Part shown: in pieces, positions 31,030 through 41,544 of the stretch
Layout: every line of letters begins with the position of its first letter
Numbering within the stretch: the stretch's first letter is position 1
The notes under the pieces: model-generated
The model's database searches: none
Told to the model about the DNA's origin: nothing
The model's input: only the letters and a program-made list of their open reading frames with translations
Position numbers and translations under genes: made by a program
From: Chrysoporthe austroafricana
Taxonomy: Eukaryota; Ascomycota; Sordariomycetes; Diaporthales; Cryphonectriaceae
Length of the DNA stretch: 64,000 nucleotides
Direction of reading: 5' to 3'
NCBI GenBank assembly: GCA_001051155.2
Contig: JYIP02000003.1
Location: forward strand, 1,302,001-1,366,000

Positions 31030-33648
31030 TCTATAGAACTTCGCCCTGCAGCCACAGAAACCCGGAATCCGGGATCACACTTACTGCCAATTCGTCAGAC
31101 TAGCTAGCTTCTATGACTACTATGAGCTTTAAAGGCTTGAGGCATGATATTGATTTTCTAGATTCAATAGCTAAACGTGATATGCGGTGATGTTACCGGC
31201 AAGGAAATCTAAAGAGTATAAGATCTAAAGAAGGAAAGCGAGAGAAGTGATTGAAAAGATGAGCAGGTAGACATCAATCCACAATCAGACAACAGTGAAG
31301 TAGAGAATTTTTCTAGGGGCCAGGATTCTTGATAACAGTCCTCCTAATATCTTCAAGGGTCTACTAACTATATTACCTACTAATGTATATGTGCTTGTGG
31401 TCCGTCGAATGCCTCAATTCTACCAGATGAGCATAGTTTACAAGGTCATTGCCGTTTCGACGATCGCTTTCCGTAATTTTATATTGTCGTCAACACATAT
31501 GTGCCATGATGAAGCTTCATAAATCACTAGTCGCAGGCCGTAGCCCAAGCCCCGAAGAAAATAGAAAGCTTTTAGAAGGTTAGCACCTGCTCTTGAGAAG
31601 TTTGTAGTGACACCGCCGACAGTGCGCCTTCCACCTGCGTTGGCTTTCTTGGCCCAGCACCTGTCCTTCAAATCAAAAGGAATGCTCCGGAGATCAACCT
31701 GCGGCTGGACACAAGTGCCCTAGAAGTTCTCCCCAGATCAATCACGCCAACAACCCCGTACCTATAGCCCGACTGTTTTTCATCCTCTCTAAACATAATC
31801 GGTTACGGGGCGATGAGTAGTCATGATGCGAGCGTGCACCACACCGCACCTGTCTTCACCGTCTTCACACCTGCGATAGCGAGCACACACCCCCATACCA
31901 CTGGAACTTTGACGGACCAGAAGTCTGAGGAAAGGAAGGGACACACGGAGCAGGTTCAATTGGAAATGAACCATGCGTCAAGAATGGAGTACAACACAAC
32001 CTCGTTGGTGTATGTCCCACCTGCAGCAGGCCGTATTTAACGATTTTGACGACATGCCAGCCTGCCTAATCAACTTTGTCTCCGTAAGAGTCGAGTTCAA
32101 CCACACGATCGTTTTGGTATTCAGATCGCGGAGAATATCGGCGGGCAACCTCTCTTCATTGGGTGCCGTGAGGGAACCTTACTGAGAAACAAGGTGACCT
32201 CGGTCAAGCTTTGCCGGGGGTCCGTCTAGTACGGTACCTACGCCGGTCCGTTTCTTATTGCAGAAAGCTCTGGAAGGGGCGAGATCACTGTCAAGATCCG
32301 CTCACGGGCCGGGTCACACGTATCCTGAAGGCAAAGCGCATGAAGGAAATCTGGTGTTTTCAGATGGAAGTCCCTGACCCTGCGACCAATGTCACTGGAG
32401 ACGTTTGAGTGGCACCATCGGCGCCGCTTTCTTTTTCGATGTCCTGAAGACTACGATCCTGGGCCCATTCTGATTCAGACTTCCACAGACCAGCTTGTTG
32501 CTCGGATGTACAACGCGTCGAACAGAGTGCGCTCGTCACGGTCTGAGCTTCTGGCAATCGAATTCATTGGAGATGGTCGCATCCTTGGAGCATCGTGGAA
32601 AATTGTGGCATTTGTCATTGGCGTTTTCGGTGCGTAAGCTAAGAGGCATGGCTGTCATGAGGCCGTCCCGACTACGATTCGATTCCTCTTGTATCATTCT
32701 GCATAGAGCTTTCAGACCATAATGGTAGAGTCTCCTAGGCAATTGAACTATACTTGATGCTAAATAAAGTTTATATTTTAGTTGAAACTTCTGTTCATTA
32801 TGAGTACCCTGCATTCAATTGTCAGGACAACTGTAATGACTCGCTGCGAGCTTATGCCGCTTGGATGCTAGAGACATGTGCTAGAGGGCGGCCACATTCA
32901 TGTGTTTCAGAAATTGCTAGCGTCAAGTCAGTCCATATATAGATGAGAGTTCAACAAGAAATGTACCATATTTATTCCATTATACACACTTGATGCAGCT
33001 CCTTCGGTTTCGATTGGTTCTCATGCAGCACGTTCTTGATGGCTTTGCAGAGGCGCTCGAACATCACAGCTCTCGGGACAGGCTATAAGTTAATCAATGA
33101 TTATTATTATCTTCGTTACCAGTATTATAGTATGCCCTTTGAGAATTGCAGGGAATTGGGGACATTCCCTCCTGCTCACAAAGTCTTTTTGTTGCTTCTC
33201 AGAAGGCTCTCGATCAGCAACACGCCACAGCTCTAGGTCTTACCCGAACAGGAAATCTCGGCATTCTCTCCGTGTTTGCACCACGGCCATGTGTTCCTGT
33301 CTTACTCTTTCTAGCATCCTTCTTTCTACCGGTCCTCGATGAAACGCAAGACTTTGCGTAATGTCCTGTGTTTCCATTCCCGGTCGCACCGGAGAATGCA
33401 ACCATGAGCTCGTTCTAGAACCCCTGAAGTAACATCCACGAGCTAGGCTAGTGGTGGAAGATAGCAGGCACTTTGCCTCGATTTAAGCATTTTTGCCAAG
33501 GCGGAAGCAGTTTGACGTTCCGGGAACGTGTTCTGGAAATCAATTGTGCCATGTGGTATAAATGAGTAGATGGCGCGGTAACCAAGTAGAGGCTCGACTT
33601 ACCAGAGACACGTTCTCTCTGCTGTCCTTATCGCCTATCTGTGACATA
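31030..33648. other. 2.6-kb AT-leaning region without a supported gene
   Basis: Several short frames near 31813-32637 look protein-like (for example FNDFDDMPACLINFVS and ELLAIEFIGDGRILGASWKI) but lie in different frames with stops between them. They could be a decayed gene; I cannot name it. The last 100 nt hold the GH131 promoter. Confidence 0.4.
33557..33563 (+). promoter_or_regulatory. TATA box of the GH131 gene
   Basis: TATAAAT 86 nt before the start codon. Confidence 0.55.
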
Positions 33649-34842
33649 ATGGGTTTCCTCAGCCTTACTGCCTCATTGGCAGCCCTGGCAGTTGCCGTCA
33701 ATGCGGGTACGGTTCTTTGGGATGGCCGCTTCAACGATCTCAACTCCTCCCTCGACCTCGATGAGTGGTCATGGTCCAACGAAGTAGGGCCCTACCAGTA
33801 TTATATACATGGCACAGGCAACGTGACCGAATACATAAACCTTTCGCCCGATTACAAGAATCCAGCAGATACGTCCTCGATTCAAGGAGCAAAGTTCACG
33901 CTTGACAATACCTCATACTGGGAAGGACAGACGATGCGCCGCACCGAGCTTATTCCACAAACATCAGCCGCCATCGACTCCGGCACGGTCTGGTATCACT
34001 TCAGTATGATGGCGAGCAGCACGAACTTTCCAAGCATCTATAGAGAGCACCAGATTTGTTTCTTCGAGAGCCATTTCACCGAGATGAAGGCAGGTTGGAT
34101 TTCGGGCGAGGCAAATACGAGCGACACCAACCTACGCTGGGACGTGAACAGTGTGACTCAATGGTCGACCAATTTCACTGCTGGTGTCTGGCACAATATC
34201 GCCTATGTATGATTCAACTCTTCACCATCTTCGTGGCTTTGTATGCTGCATGTCCGCAATTCCGTGGTCTGACTAGGAATACTGCAGGAAATCGACTTCA
34301 CTGCAGGGACTGTCGGATTCTGGCATTCAACAGGAAGTGATGATCTTGTCGAGCTTGTGTCGCCTGTCAGCGCGGGTGCCAGCAGCAATGGTGAGGACTG
34401 GCACCTCGGTGTGCTAGAGCTTCCAAGAGATGGGTACGCCGACACGGATGAGGACTTGTATTTCTCGGGTGTCTATGTGGAGAGTGGAAGCATTACAACA
34501 AGCGTTTCCGGCCCTGGTGGTAAGTGTGATGTTTTACTACGTTTGGCCTTGTTCAAAATTCTCACCATGTGTACAGGATCAAGCGTAAGCAGCTCATCGT
34601 CGTCTGTGGTGTCGAGCACTACAGTCTACAGCTCCAGTACGACACTCGGAACCTCCACTGTGTCAACTACTTCTCAAGCATCCAGTATCAGCACCAGCAC
34701 CAGCAGCGCGGCGACAGGAACCTCGACCTGCACCGCCGCACTATATGGTCAATGTGCCGGCGAGGGCTGGACTGGCTGTACCGTCTGCGCTGCGGGGAGT
34801 ACTTGCACCTACTCTAACAATTATTATTCTCAGTGCCTGTAA
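33649..34842 (+). CDS. glycoside hydrolase family 131 with C-terminal CBM1
   Basis: Three exons: 33649-34206, 34288-34519 and 34577-34842 (351 aa). The signal peptide [19 protein letters not shown] precedes a GH131 catalytic domain. Visible markers are [71 protein letters not shown] and [15 protein letters not shown] Ser/Thr linker follows, then a fungal cellulose-binding module ([21 protein letters not shown]...YYSQCL) with its cysteines. One aromatic of the usual CBM1 binding face appears replaced (GCTVC where GPTVC is typical). GH131 enzymes cleave beta-1,3/1,4/1,6-glucans. The protein is secreted and acts on plant cell walls. Confidence 0.93.
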
Positions 34843-35379
34843 TGTAGGAAAGAGCATCAGACAAAGAAGTGGCTGAAGGAAGCGAGATCGTAGAGAACAA
34901 TGAGCAACCAATCTCGATGGCATTTGTGTCATAATAGTTAGGTCAGAAAAAGTGATAATGGAATAGGTTCTGTGACTAAAATCTCGAAATATGCCGGCAT
35001 GTTGTTTCTATTCCCTGTAATGTAAGCACTGAATCAGTCGAGATATCCTGTCACGGTCATATCCTTCCTGTGAATTTTACAAAACATAATCTTGAGAATA
35101 TTCGTGTGACTCAGTAATATATTCTTATCAGAGTCATCCTCTGGCAATACTTAACGGCGCCTGTGGATTCAAAGCCTGACGATAGTTCCTTTCCTTCATC
35201 ACAATACAACTCGCACTTCCGAGCCACAGTCAACCGCTCTTTCAGGAAGCGTCCCAGACATATCATTGAGCTCTCGTGCTATCGGCCCTTCTTGACTCCT
35301 CGGAACGGTTGATCTCGTGTTCATTGTTCTCTTGCCCATCTGCAACGAAATACACAAAGACCAATACGAGGTTCTCACG
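34843..35379. other. intergenic region
   Basis: 3' flank of the GH131 gene and promoter of the CBM18 gene. AT-rich around 35090-35130. No gene seen. Confidence 0.5.
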
Positions 35380-35961
35380 ATGCTGTCGTTCGCTTCCCTC
35401 TTCAGCCTGATGCTGGTCCTTGTCGGCTTCCAGCATAACTCGATGTGCTTGGCCTACCCTGGCTCGCTGTACGTCAACTCTCTTCAAGTCTGCCACAGCA
35501 ACAACGCTACCTGCGGTGCCTCTCTGTGCTGCTCCCAGAGAGGCTACTGTGGAAATACCACCGACTTTTGTGACGTTCAGAAGGGTTGCCAGATTGGGTG
35601 GGGACACTGCTGGCCCACTTCCTCATCTACCACCTACAAGCCTACGGCCTCAATGGCAGCACACTCTCTCTTGTTTCGACAAGTCTCAAACTCAGGCACG
35701 CTGGGATACTGGGGCACTATGCCAATCCCCACTGCTAGCACCACCACAACCGCCACGTGGACAGAGCTTGTGACCATTACGACCGTCTACGAATCCGACA
35801 TGCCTCCTGCGACCACGGTCTCATCGTCCACGTCCAGCTCTGTCAGGGACCTCAGCAAATCGCCGAGCCCTATGACCTCCGCCCGTGCCTCTGACACACT
35901 CGTCAAGGCTGCCAAGTTGACCACCTCCACAGCAAACACAATTCCCGACGGTGGCCGTTAA
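35380..35961 (+). CDS. secreted hevein-type (CBM18) chitin-binding protein
   Basis: A single exon of 193 aa from ATG at 35380. The signal peptide is MLSFASLFSLMLVLVGF. A single hevein-like domain follows at about residues 34-80 (CHSNNATCGASLCCSQRGYC, then TTDFCDVQKGCQIGWGHC), with the cysteine pattern and the S..GYCG chitin-binding core. The rest is Ser/Thr-rich and probably O-glycosylated, without a catalytic domain. CBM18 proteins bind chitin oligomers; in fungi they can coat the wall or mask chitin from hosts. It lies beside the GH131 gene, in a short block of secreted polysaccharide-active proteins. Confidence 0.85.
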   Translation: MLSFASLFSLMLVLVGFQHNSMCLAYPGSLYVNSLQVCHSNNATCGASLCCSQRGYCGNTTDFCDVQKGCQIGWGHCWPTSSSTTYKPTASMAAHSLLFRQVSNSGTLGYWGTMPIPTASTTTTATWTELVTITTVYESDMPPATTVSSSTSSSVRDLSKSPSPMTSARASDTLVKAAKLTTSTANTIPDGGR

Positions 35962-37373
35962 ATGGAAAGTCATAATCACCCTTAATCACAGACTGATTAC
36001 ACCAAACAGCATCAAGGGAGACAGCTAGCTGATCGGGCCTGTCGACTTATGCGGACGTATAAATCTGGGATACAAGAGTGCATTTAAAGGATGATTTTAG
36101 AATTTTGGAACTGGGTCTCTACATACCTAGGTATGGCGTTCTTCGCCTTGATCTCGGGGGAGCGGAGAGTCGCAGAGGCGCGTTGAGCCAGAGTTTGGGG
36201 GGGGGGGGAGCAACTTTGAAACTTTGACGCGCTGATATCCTCACGGCCTCTTTTCAACCAGAATAGCCAGCAAGACAAAATGGAATATCATGGTCCTGTA
36301 AAAGTTTAGGCCAAGTGAGTAACCGAATGTTCTCTGAATTTGCTCAACACACTTTTTGACTGCCTAACAACCTCGGATGTCATCATACATTCTAGAGCCC
36401 CACGAGCTCATCGCCTGACTGGGCGCGGGAAGTTCATAGTTGGATTCTGCGACAATGGTTTGCACTACAGCCTGAGAATACGTAGGTATTATTGAGTAGA
36501 AAGACCCCTTGGGGAAGCCCCAAGGATGGCATACATAACGAGCCCACCTATCTAGTTTTATCGATTTGACCCATGAACGTGAACGGCAGTGTTGAGAATA
36601 GGAACCGTCTTTGGTTCGTGGCCCCTAAGCGACACCACAATGTAGTCAGAAGGTCATGACGGATGATTCAAACATTACATCTGGAGGCAACTCAGGGCGA
36701 CATGCAGCAGGAGGACCTGACGTTATCTTGACCTTCAGGTAATCAATTCTCTCACTCACCATTCCTCCCGTGGGCTGTCAATTTGACATCAAGTGGTTAC
36801 CATTATGAGGAGATGCGGACAACATGGCTGCTGGGCTATTGTAAGATGTAAATTGCTTGATTGTTGGCCACTATCAACGACGCGAGCGTGACAGACATGA
36901 AAGGCAGTAGCGGAAGCTACAGCCTTGTTAAATTTAAACATTCCAGACGTATGGGAGGACCCGCAGTCTCCTTGAGCGTGAAGTCAGCCTTACGCAACTG
37001 TCTCAGGCCTTGTCCCAGCAGTTCGCGTACCGGATGCCTCGCTGGAATGTGACTATAATGACGAGAACCCCTGCCTGGATCTTAGATTCGTTCTACGAAA
37101 CGCGTCAGACTTTGGAACTTATGGGATGACATGAGTGCGAACAAGCCTTAAAATTCCTGCCATGATTCTACGTGCTTCTCATATGCTCGGGAAAACCCGT
37201 CAACGACATAGACGCGGCGCGAGGCCCACTATGAGCTGTATCTGACTGCCCGCCGGGACCTTGAGTCTTCACCGATCTCAGCCTTCCCTTTCTTCCACCC
37301 AGCAGGACCTCGTCCGGTGCCGGCATCACCATTGGCAACGTTTCATAGCGATAACTCGCATTGAGGAGACATC
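35962..37373. other. intergenic region
   Basis: 1.4 kb without a credible ORF. A G-run lies at 36200-36209. Nothing else seen. Confidence 0.5.
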
Positions 37374-39953
37374 ATGATGCCCGACCCTAACATAGACTGG
37401 ACGCCCCTGGCGTGGCGCCCTCCCACGGCCCCGTCGAGCCCAACGGCTTATTTCGCGCCACCCATCCCCGCCTTGTCACCCTCCACCACCCCGTCTTCTA
37501 GTCCAGCCAAGAGCCGCGGAGGGGCCATACGCGGCGCGACCTCCAAGTTCGGGCTCCGCAGTTTGCAGAGCCTCAGCAACCTCCGCGGCAGCCTCTCGCA
37601 CACCCGGAAATCCAGCGTAGGCAGGAAAGGGCATGGCAGCAGCAGCAGCGGCACTGAGAACGTGATCGCCAGGAACGACCGACCAGTGACGATCCACATC
37701 CCGTCACCGGACAGCAACGGAGGCGATACGTTGCCGCTTCGTAACCGTTCTCTTGAGGCCGAGGCGGACCGTCATGGTGGGAAAAAGATGGGAACTCCTG
37801 TGTCCGCGGCGGCGTCCAGACCCTCGAGGATCCGCATCCCATTCCTTGACGAGGCAGATATGGAGGAGGTTCGCCTATCGATGCCCCCACACTCAGAGCA
37901 GACGCAGCAGCTATATCAGCAACAGCGGCAGCGGCAGCCGAGTCATATCTCTGGCACCGTAAGCGAGCGGGAAGGGCGCACTAGCCTAGGCGCGAGCACC
38001 GCGACGGGAAGCGTTCACGGTAAAGTTGTGAGCCCTATGCTGAGGAGTGAAGTGTTGAATCTTAACACAAGTGTGAGTGCGAGCACCATCAGTCTCGTGG
38101 AGTTGGGGCAGGAGACAACGGAGAGCCATCCGGGACCACTAGGCTCGAGCCCCGCACGAGTGAGGAAGGTTGGTGGAAAGGAGGGTCAGTTGGAAGAGAA
38201 GACCACGCCTCGCAGTACAATGGGGCTCAGTATCGAGGCGTATGGGGAGTCCGATGAGATTCATGCGGACGCGGATAAGAGCCGACCACCGTCCCATGAG
38301 TGTGAGCCCAGCCTGCTGTCACTCATCCATATGCAAGGACAGGTGACGACACTGCAAGCAGCCAACGCCGCCCTTCTCACACTCAAAGCTGCCCACGAGA
38401 AGGCCATCGCAATCCACGAGAACACGATCGCCTGCCACGCCGAGACCATCGGCATGCAGGAGGCGAGCATCTTCCGGCACGAGGCGACCATCTCGGGCCT
38501 GAACCGAGAGCTCCGCTTCAACGACGTGGAGCGGGCGAGCCTGGTCGAGAATTTTGACGCCGAGATGGCACACCGGAACAGCGAGAATGCCCTGCTGAAA
38601 GAGGAGAAGTGGTACCTAATGGGACGCGTCGAGGAGCTGGAGCAGGTGGTAGCCAAGATGGAGTTCCCGTGGGATCTCCGTGGCAAGCGGCCTGCCACAC
38701 CGACGACGATGTCAGAGGGGGAAGTCGCAGCAGAGGACGCTCCCGAGGCCGATAGGTCTTGTGTCGACAGCGGGAGCCAAAGGAGGAGCACGGCGAGCAG
38801 GGCGTGCGACAATGCGTCGGCCTCGCTGCGCTCAAGCTGCCCCGCGATGGAGGGCCAAGGGAGCAGCAGGAGCGACATCGAGAGCCCCATCACCATTCCC
38901 GACTCGTTGTTCTCGCCGCGCCCATGCAGCCGGAATTCGATCCGGGGCTGTGTGGCTACACCGACACGAAGGAGAGGGTGTGCCCCCAGCACTCGAGTGG
39001 CCCGACTTCGGGCCAGTGTGTCGTCTCTCTTGGCCTGTGCCTCCAAGGTGGAAGATGGGCTCGCCGGGCATTGCGACCAAGACTTCGAGGAAGGCCAGAG
39101 TCTGGTCTCTCGGTTGGCGATGCTGGCGGAAGAAGGGGCGCGTCTGCGACAGGACCTTGCCGTGGCGCAAGAGCAACTCGCGACGACTGAGGAGCAGAAC
39201 ACCAGTTTCCAGATGAGACTTACCTTGCAGGAAGCCTTGATCCGGAAGCTGACAAGCACGGCAGCACTGCCAGCGCTTACTCCTTTACCGCCCCCAATAC
39301 CTGATCTCCCCATCCTGACATACGGAAAGCCTTGGTCCGTCTGGTGTGACCGTGTCAGGTCCACTTTCAAGTACCACGGCTTGATTGATCTCATCCAGCG
39401 AGACGAGCCGGCGCCTGTACCGCCTGAGTCCACCGCTGCGGAGATAGCAGAATGGAGGAGCCGACGACTTCGGGCCGCAATCTTGCTCAAGCATGCGGTG
39501 AATGACGATATCCTCGAAGATGTTCTGTACCTCTGCGGAAAGAAAGACCTGCCCACCTCGGCAGACAATCGCTTGGGCCAGGCATTTCTCGTCACGGAAG
39601 ACCCGCAGCGGCTCTTTACTACCATCGCCACTCTGCGACACACCATGCCCGCCTCGGCAACGGACCTGACCTGGGTGGATCGAATCGATAGCGCTGACTA
39701 CGATGGAATAGACGGCTTCGCCTCGTTGGTCCTGTGCATCGACAAGCGACACGGCCTGATGTACGGGACCTCGGCGGATCACTACGATGCGTTACTTCCC
39801 AAGATTCAGGAAAATATCGCAAGGCGGTTTCCAGATCTCAAGAGGACGGCGCTGGCGTTGGATTCGTCCGACCTGTTGCCCAAGAAACGATGGCAGTTGT
39901 CGGTCTGGATGGCCAAGATGGTGAAGAAACGCCAGATGGGCGTAGGAGGGTGA
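37374..39953 (+). CDS. 859-aa Ser-rich coiled-coil protein with a weakly gag-like C-terminal domain
   Basis: A single uninterrupted exon. Residues 1-110 are Pro/Ser-rich with basic patches (SLSHTRKSSVGRKGHGSSSS). Residues ~320-430 form a coiled coil with repeated H-E-x-x-I units (AHEKAIAIHENTIACHAETI). A second coiled coil lies at ~580-640 (RLRQDLAVAQEQLATTEEQN). The C-terminal ~210 residues begin PWSVWCDRVRSTFKYHGLID and continue with IAEWRSRRLRAAILLKHAVN and DDILEDVLYL. That arrangement recalls the N-terminal gag region of Copia elements. No protease, integrase or RT follows and the reading frame is intact. I do not recognise the full-length family. Confidence 0.75.
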   Translation: MMPDPNIDWTPLAWRPPTAPSSPTAYFAPPIPALSPSTTPSSSPAKSRGGAIRGATSKFGLRSLQSLSNLRGSLSHTRKSSVGRKGHGSSSSGTENVIARNDRPVTIHIPSPDSNGGDTLPLRNRSLEAEADRHGGKKMGTPVSAAASRPSRIRIPFLDEADMEEVRLSMPPHSEQTQQLYQQQRQRQPSHISGTVSEREGRTSLGASTATGSVHGKVVSPMLRSEVLNLNTSVSASTISLVELGQETTESHPGPLGSSPARVRKVGGKEGQLEEKTTPRSTMGLSIEAYGESDEIHADADKSRPPSHECEPSLLSLIHMQGQVTTLQAANAALLTLKAAHEKAIAIHENTIACHAETIGMQEASIFRHEATISGLNRELRFNDVERASLVENFDAEMAHRNSENALLKEEKWYLMGRVEELEQVVAKMEFPWDLRGKRPATPTTMSEGEVAAEDAPEADRSCVDSGSQRRSTASRACDNASASLRSSCPAMEGQGSSRSDIESPITIPDSLFSPRPCSRNSIRGCVATPTRRRGCAPSTRVARLRASVSSLLACASKVEDGLAGHCDQDFEEGQSLVSRLAMLAEEGARLRQDLAVAQEQLATTEEQNTSFQMRLTLQEALIRKLTSTAALPALTPLPPPIPDLPILTYGKPWSVWCDRVRSTFKYHGLIDLIQRDEPAPVPPESTAAEIAEWRSRRLRAAILLKHAVNDDILEDVLYLCGKKDLPTSADNRLGQAFLVTEDPQRLFTTIATLRHTMPASATDLTWVDRIDSADYDGIDGFASLVLCIDKRHGLMYGTSADHYDALLPKIQENIARRFPDLKRTALALDSSDLLPKKRWQLSVWMAKMVKKRQMGVGG

Positions 39954-40548
39954 CGACTGGGTAATAATATGTATACTACCAGACGCCGAGTAACGGCATG
40001 AGTCTGCTTGTAGGATCTTGAGAAGGGGAGGGGCCTTGTAATCCAAGCTTGCAATATTGTGATCGTAATTAGTTTCGATTGTCCGCGCTTTGTCTTCCCT
40101 GCTATAGAGGTATAAATATCACCGGCACAACATCCATCCACTAAAAATTAACTACCTGATAGGTAGGTGCTGGTTCGAGGATGAAGACGTCATCCAGCAT
40201 CATCTGAAAAGTGCACCATCGTCGTCACAAGATATCGGACCGGCGATGCCAATGGCTTCGGGTCGGACCTTTCGTCGTCGTTCCCACGACAGAAGATGTT
40301 CGCCATATCGGCCGCAGATTTCGACGTATCGCCGTGGCGTCTCAGCCTCCGAGGCGAACTTGTCCTGCGAATAACCCACGATCTTTCGCCCGGCCGGGGC
40401 ATCTCAGACGTATCGTGATCGCTCATCTGTAGCCTGTAGCTAAAGCGACACGGATTGCCTGCTGCTTGAGCGCCCACGAGGGCACAGTATAGTGCGCATT
40501 GGCGCCTCTGCGATTTTGCGTTGAAAATTCCTGTTCGTCCGCCAGACC
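39954..40548. other. intergenic region
   Basis: Convergent 3' flanks. Short antisense frames only. Confidence 0.5.
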
Positions 40549-41544
40549 TCATCCGACTGGTCCTGACGTACCGGGCCGTGGTTTTTGTTGGCGTAGAGGC
40601 ATGATATCTGCAAGCAAGAACTTCTGTTCATCGATCTCGGCCCCTTGTGGTGGTGGCTGTCTTCTCAATGGCGCCTGCTGCGGCGCCGGCAGCTCTTGCT
40701 CGTGTCCCCATCCGCGGTGTCCTTCTCTGGCGGGCAGCTCGGCTTGGGGATTAGGTTTTGGCTCCGGTAGGATAGCAGGTAGACCTACGACAGGAAAGAC
40801 ACCCTGCCTGTCCCCACCCATCATAGGCTCGTTTTGTCGCGCGTGTGCGCTGAAATCGTGATCTGCCTGCAGACTAGACGCCGAAACGGGAGAGTGAACC
40901 TCATAGTCCGGCGGAGACCACGGATGCCGCCCAGTGTTCGCCCAGGCATTGTGGTCGGTGACTGTCGCAGGTGGTGGAGGAACCACGCGCGCAGATTCAG
41001 ACGGAGAGGGTACGTCGTGGGAGAGAGGAAGCGAATAAGTGATAGGGACAGGAGCGGGAGCGGGAGCGGGAGCATAATACCCGCTGGGTCCGTCGGCTGG
41101 CGGCACTGTGTATTGCGCAGGAGCCTGGAAGTACTGCGGCGCAGGATAGAAAGACTGGCTGGAACTCCCACTCTCGTAGTAGGGGTCGTATGCAGAATTC
41201 GGCTTGGATGGCTTCTCGAAACGGCCGCCGTCGACGAGGTTGACGATGTCTCCGTCCACGAAATTGACCATACCCTTCGCCATCTCCCTCTTCTCTCGCC
41301 GCCGCCACCATATGTAAAGACCGATGGAGAAGAGGAGCACCATCCCAAAGGCAGCCGCGACGGCGATACCGACCTTGGCTGCCGTGGATATACCCGAGTC
41401 TGACGTCGTGCTGGCCATGATCAGAGGTCTCGCGGCGACGCTGACGACAGGAAGGGCGGTTGTAGCCGCCGTGACCAGATCGGTGTTGATCAGCCCTAGG
41501 CAGTCGCGTGTCGATGGAATCCAACAGAAGAGCTCAATCGTCAC
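40549..41544 (-). CDS. single-pass membrane protein with Pro-rich cytoplasmic tail (5' end unresolved)
   Basis: The minus-strand frame has a short ectodomain piece with two cysteines (LFCWIPSTRDCLGL), a Ser/Thr stretch, one transmembrane helix (KVGIAVAAAFGMVLLFSIGL), a stop-transfer WWRRREKREM and a 200-residue Pro/Ser/Tyr-rich tail (APAPAPAPVPITYS). The first codon of this frame is GTG, so at least one upstream exon is missing. The frame reaches a stop near 41615, and a CTAAC branch-like site sits just there. A candidate first exon starts at ATG 42015 (MKLRPAIVILSLLLF, signal-peptide-like), but I could not find a splice path I trust. The layout is common among fungal wall-sensor-like and Mid2-like proteins. 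Function unknown. Confidence 0.65.
   Translation of the reverse strand: MTIELFCWIPSTRDCLGLINTDLVTAATTALPVVSVAARPLIMASTTSDSGISTAAKVGIAVAAAFGMVLLFSIGLYIWWRRREKREMAKGMVNFVDGDIVNLVDGGRFEKPSKPNSAYDPYYESGSSSQSFYPAPQYFQAPAQYTVPPADGPSGYYAPAPAPAPVPITYSLPLSHDVPSPSESARVVPPPPATVTDHNAWANTGRHPWSPPDYEVHSPVSASSLQADHDFSAHARQNEPMMGGDRQGVFPVVGLPAILPEPKPNPQAELPAREGHRGWGHEQELPAPQQAPLRRQPPPQGAEIDEQKFLLADIMPLRQQKPRPGTSGPVG

Noticed and set aside
38261..39646. 461-aa minus-strand ORF
   Set aside because: Antisense to the 859-aa gene; Ser/Arg-rich composition typical of a shadow.
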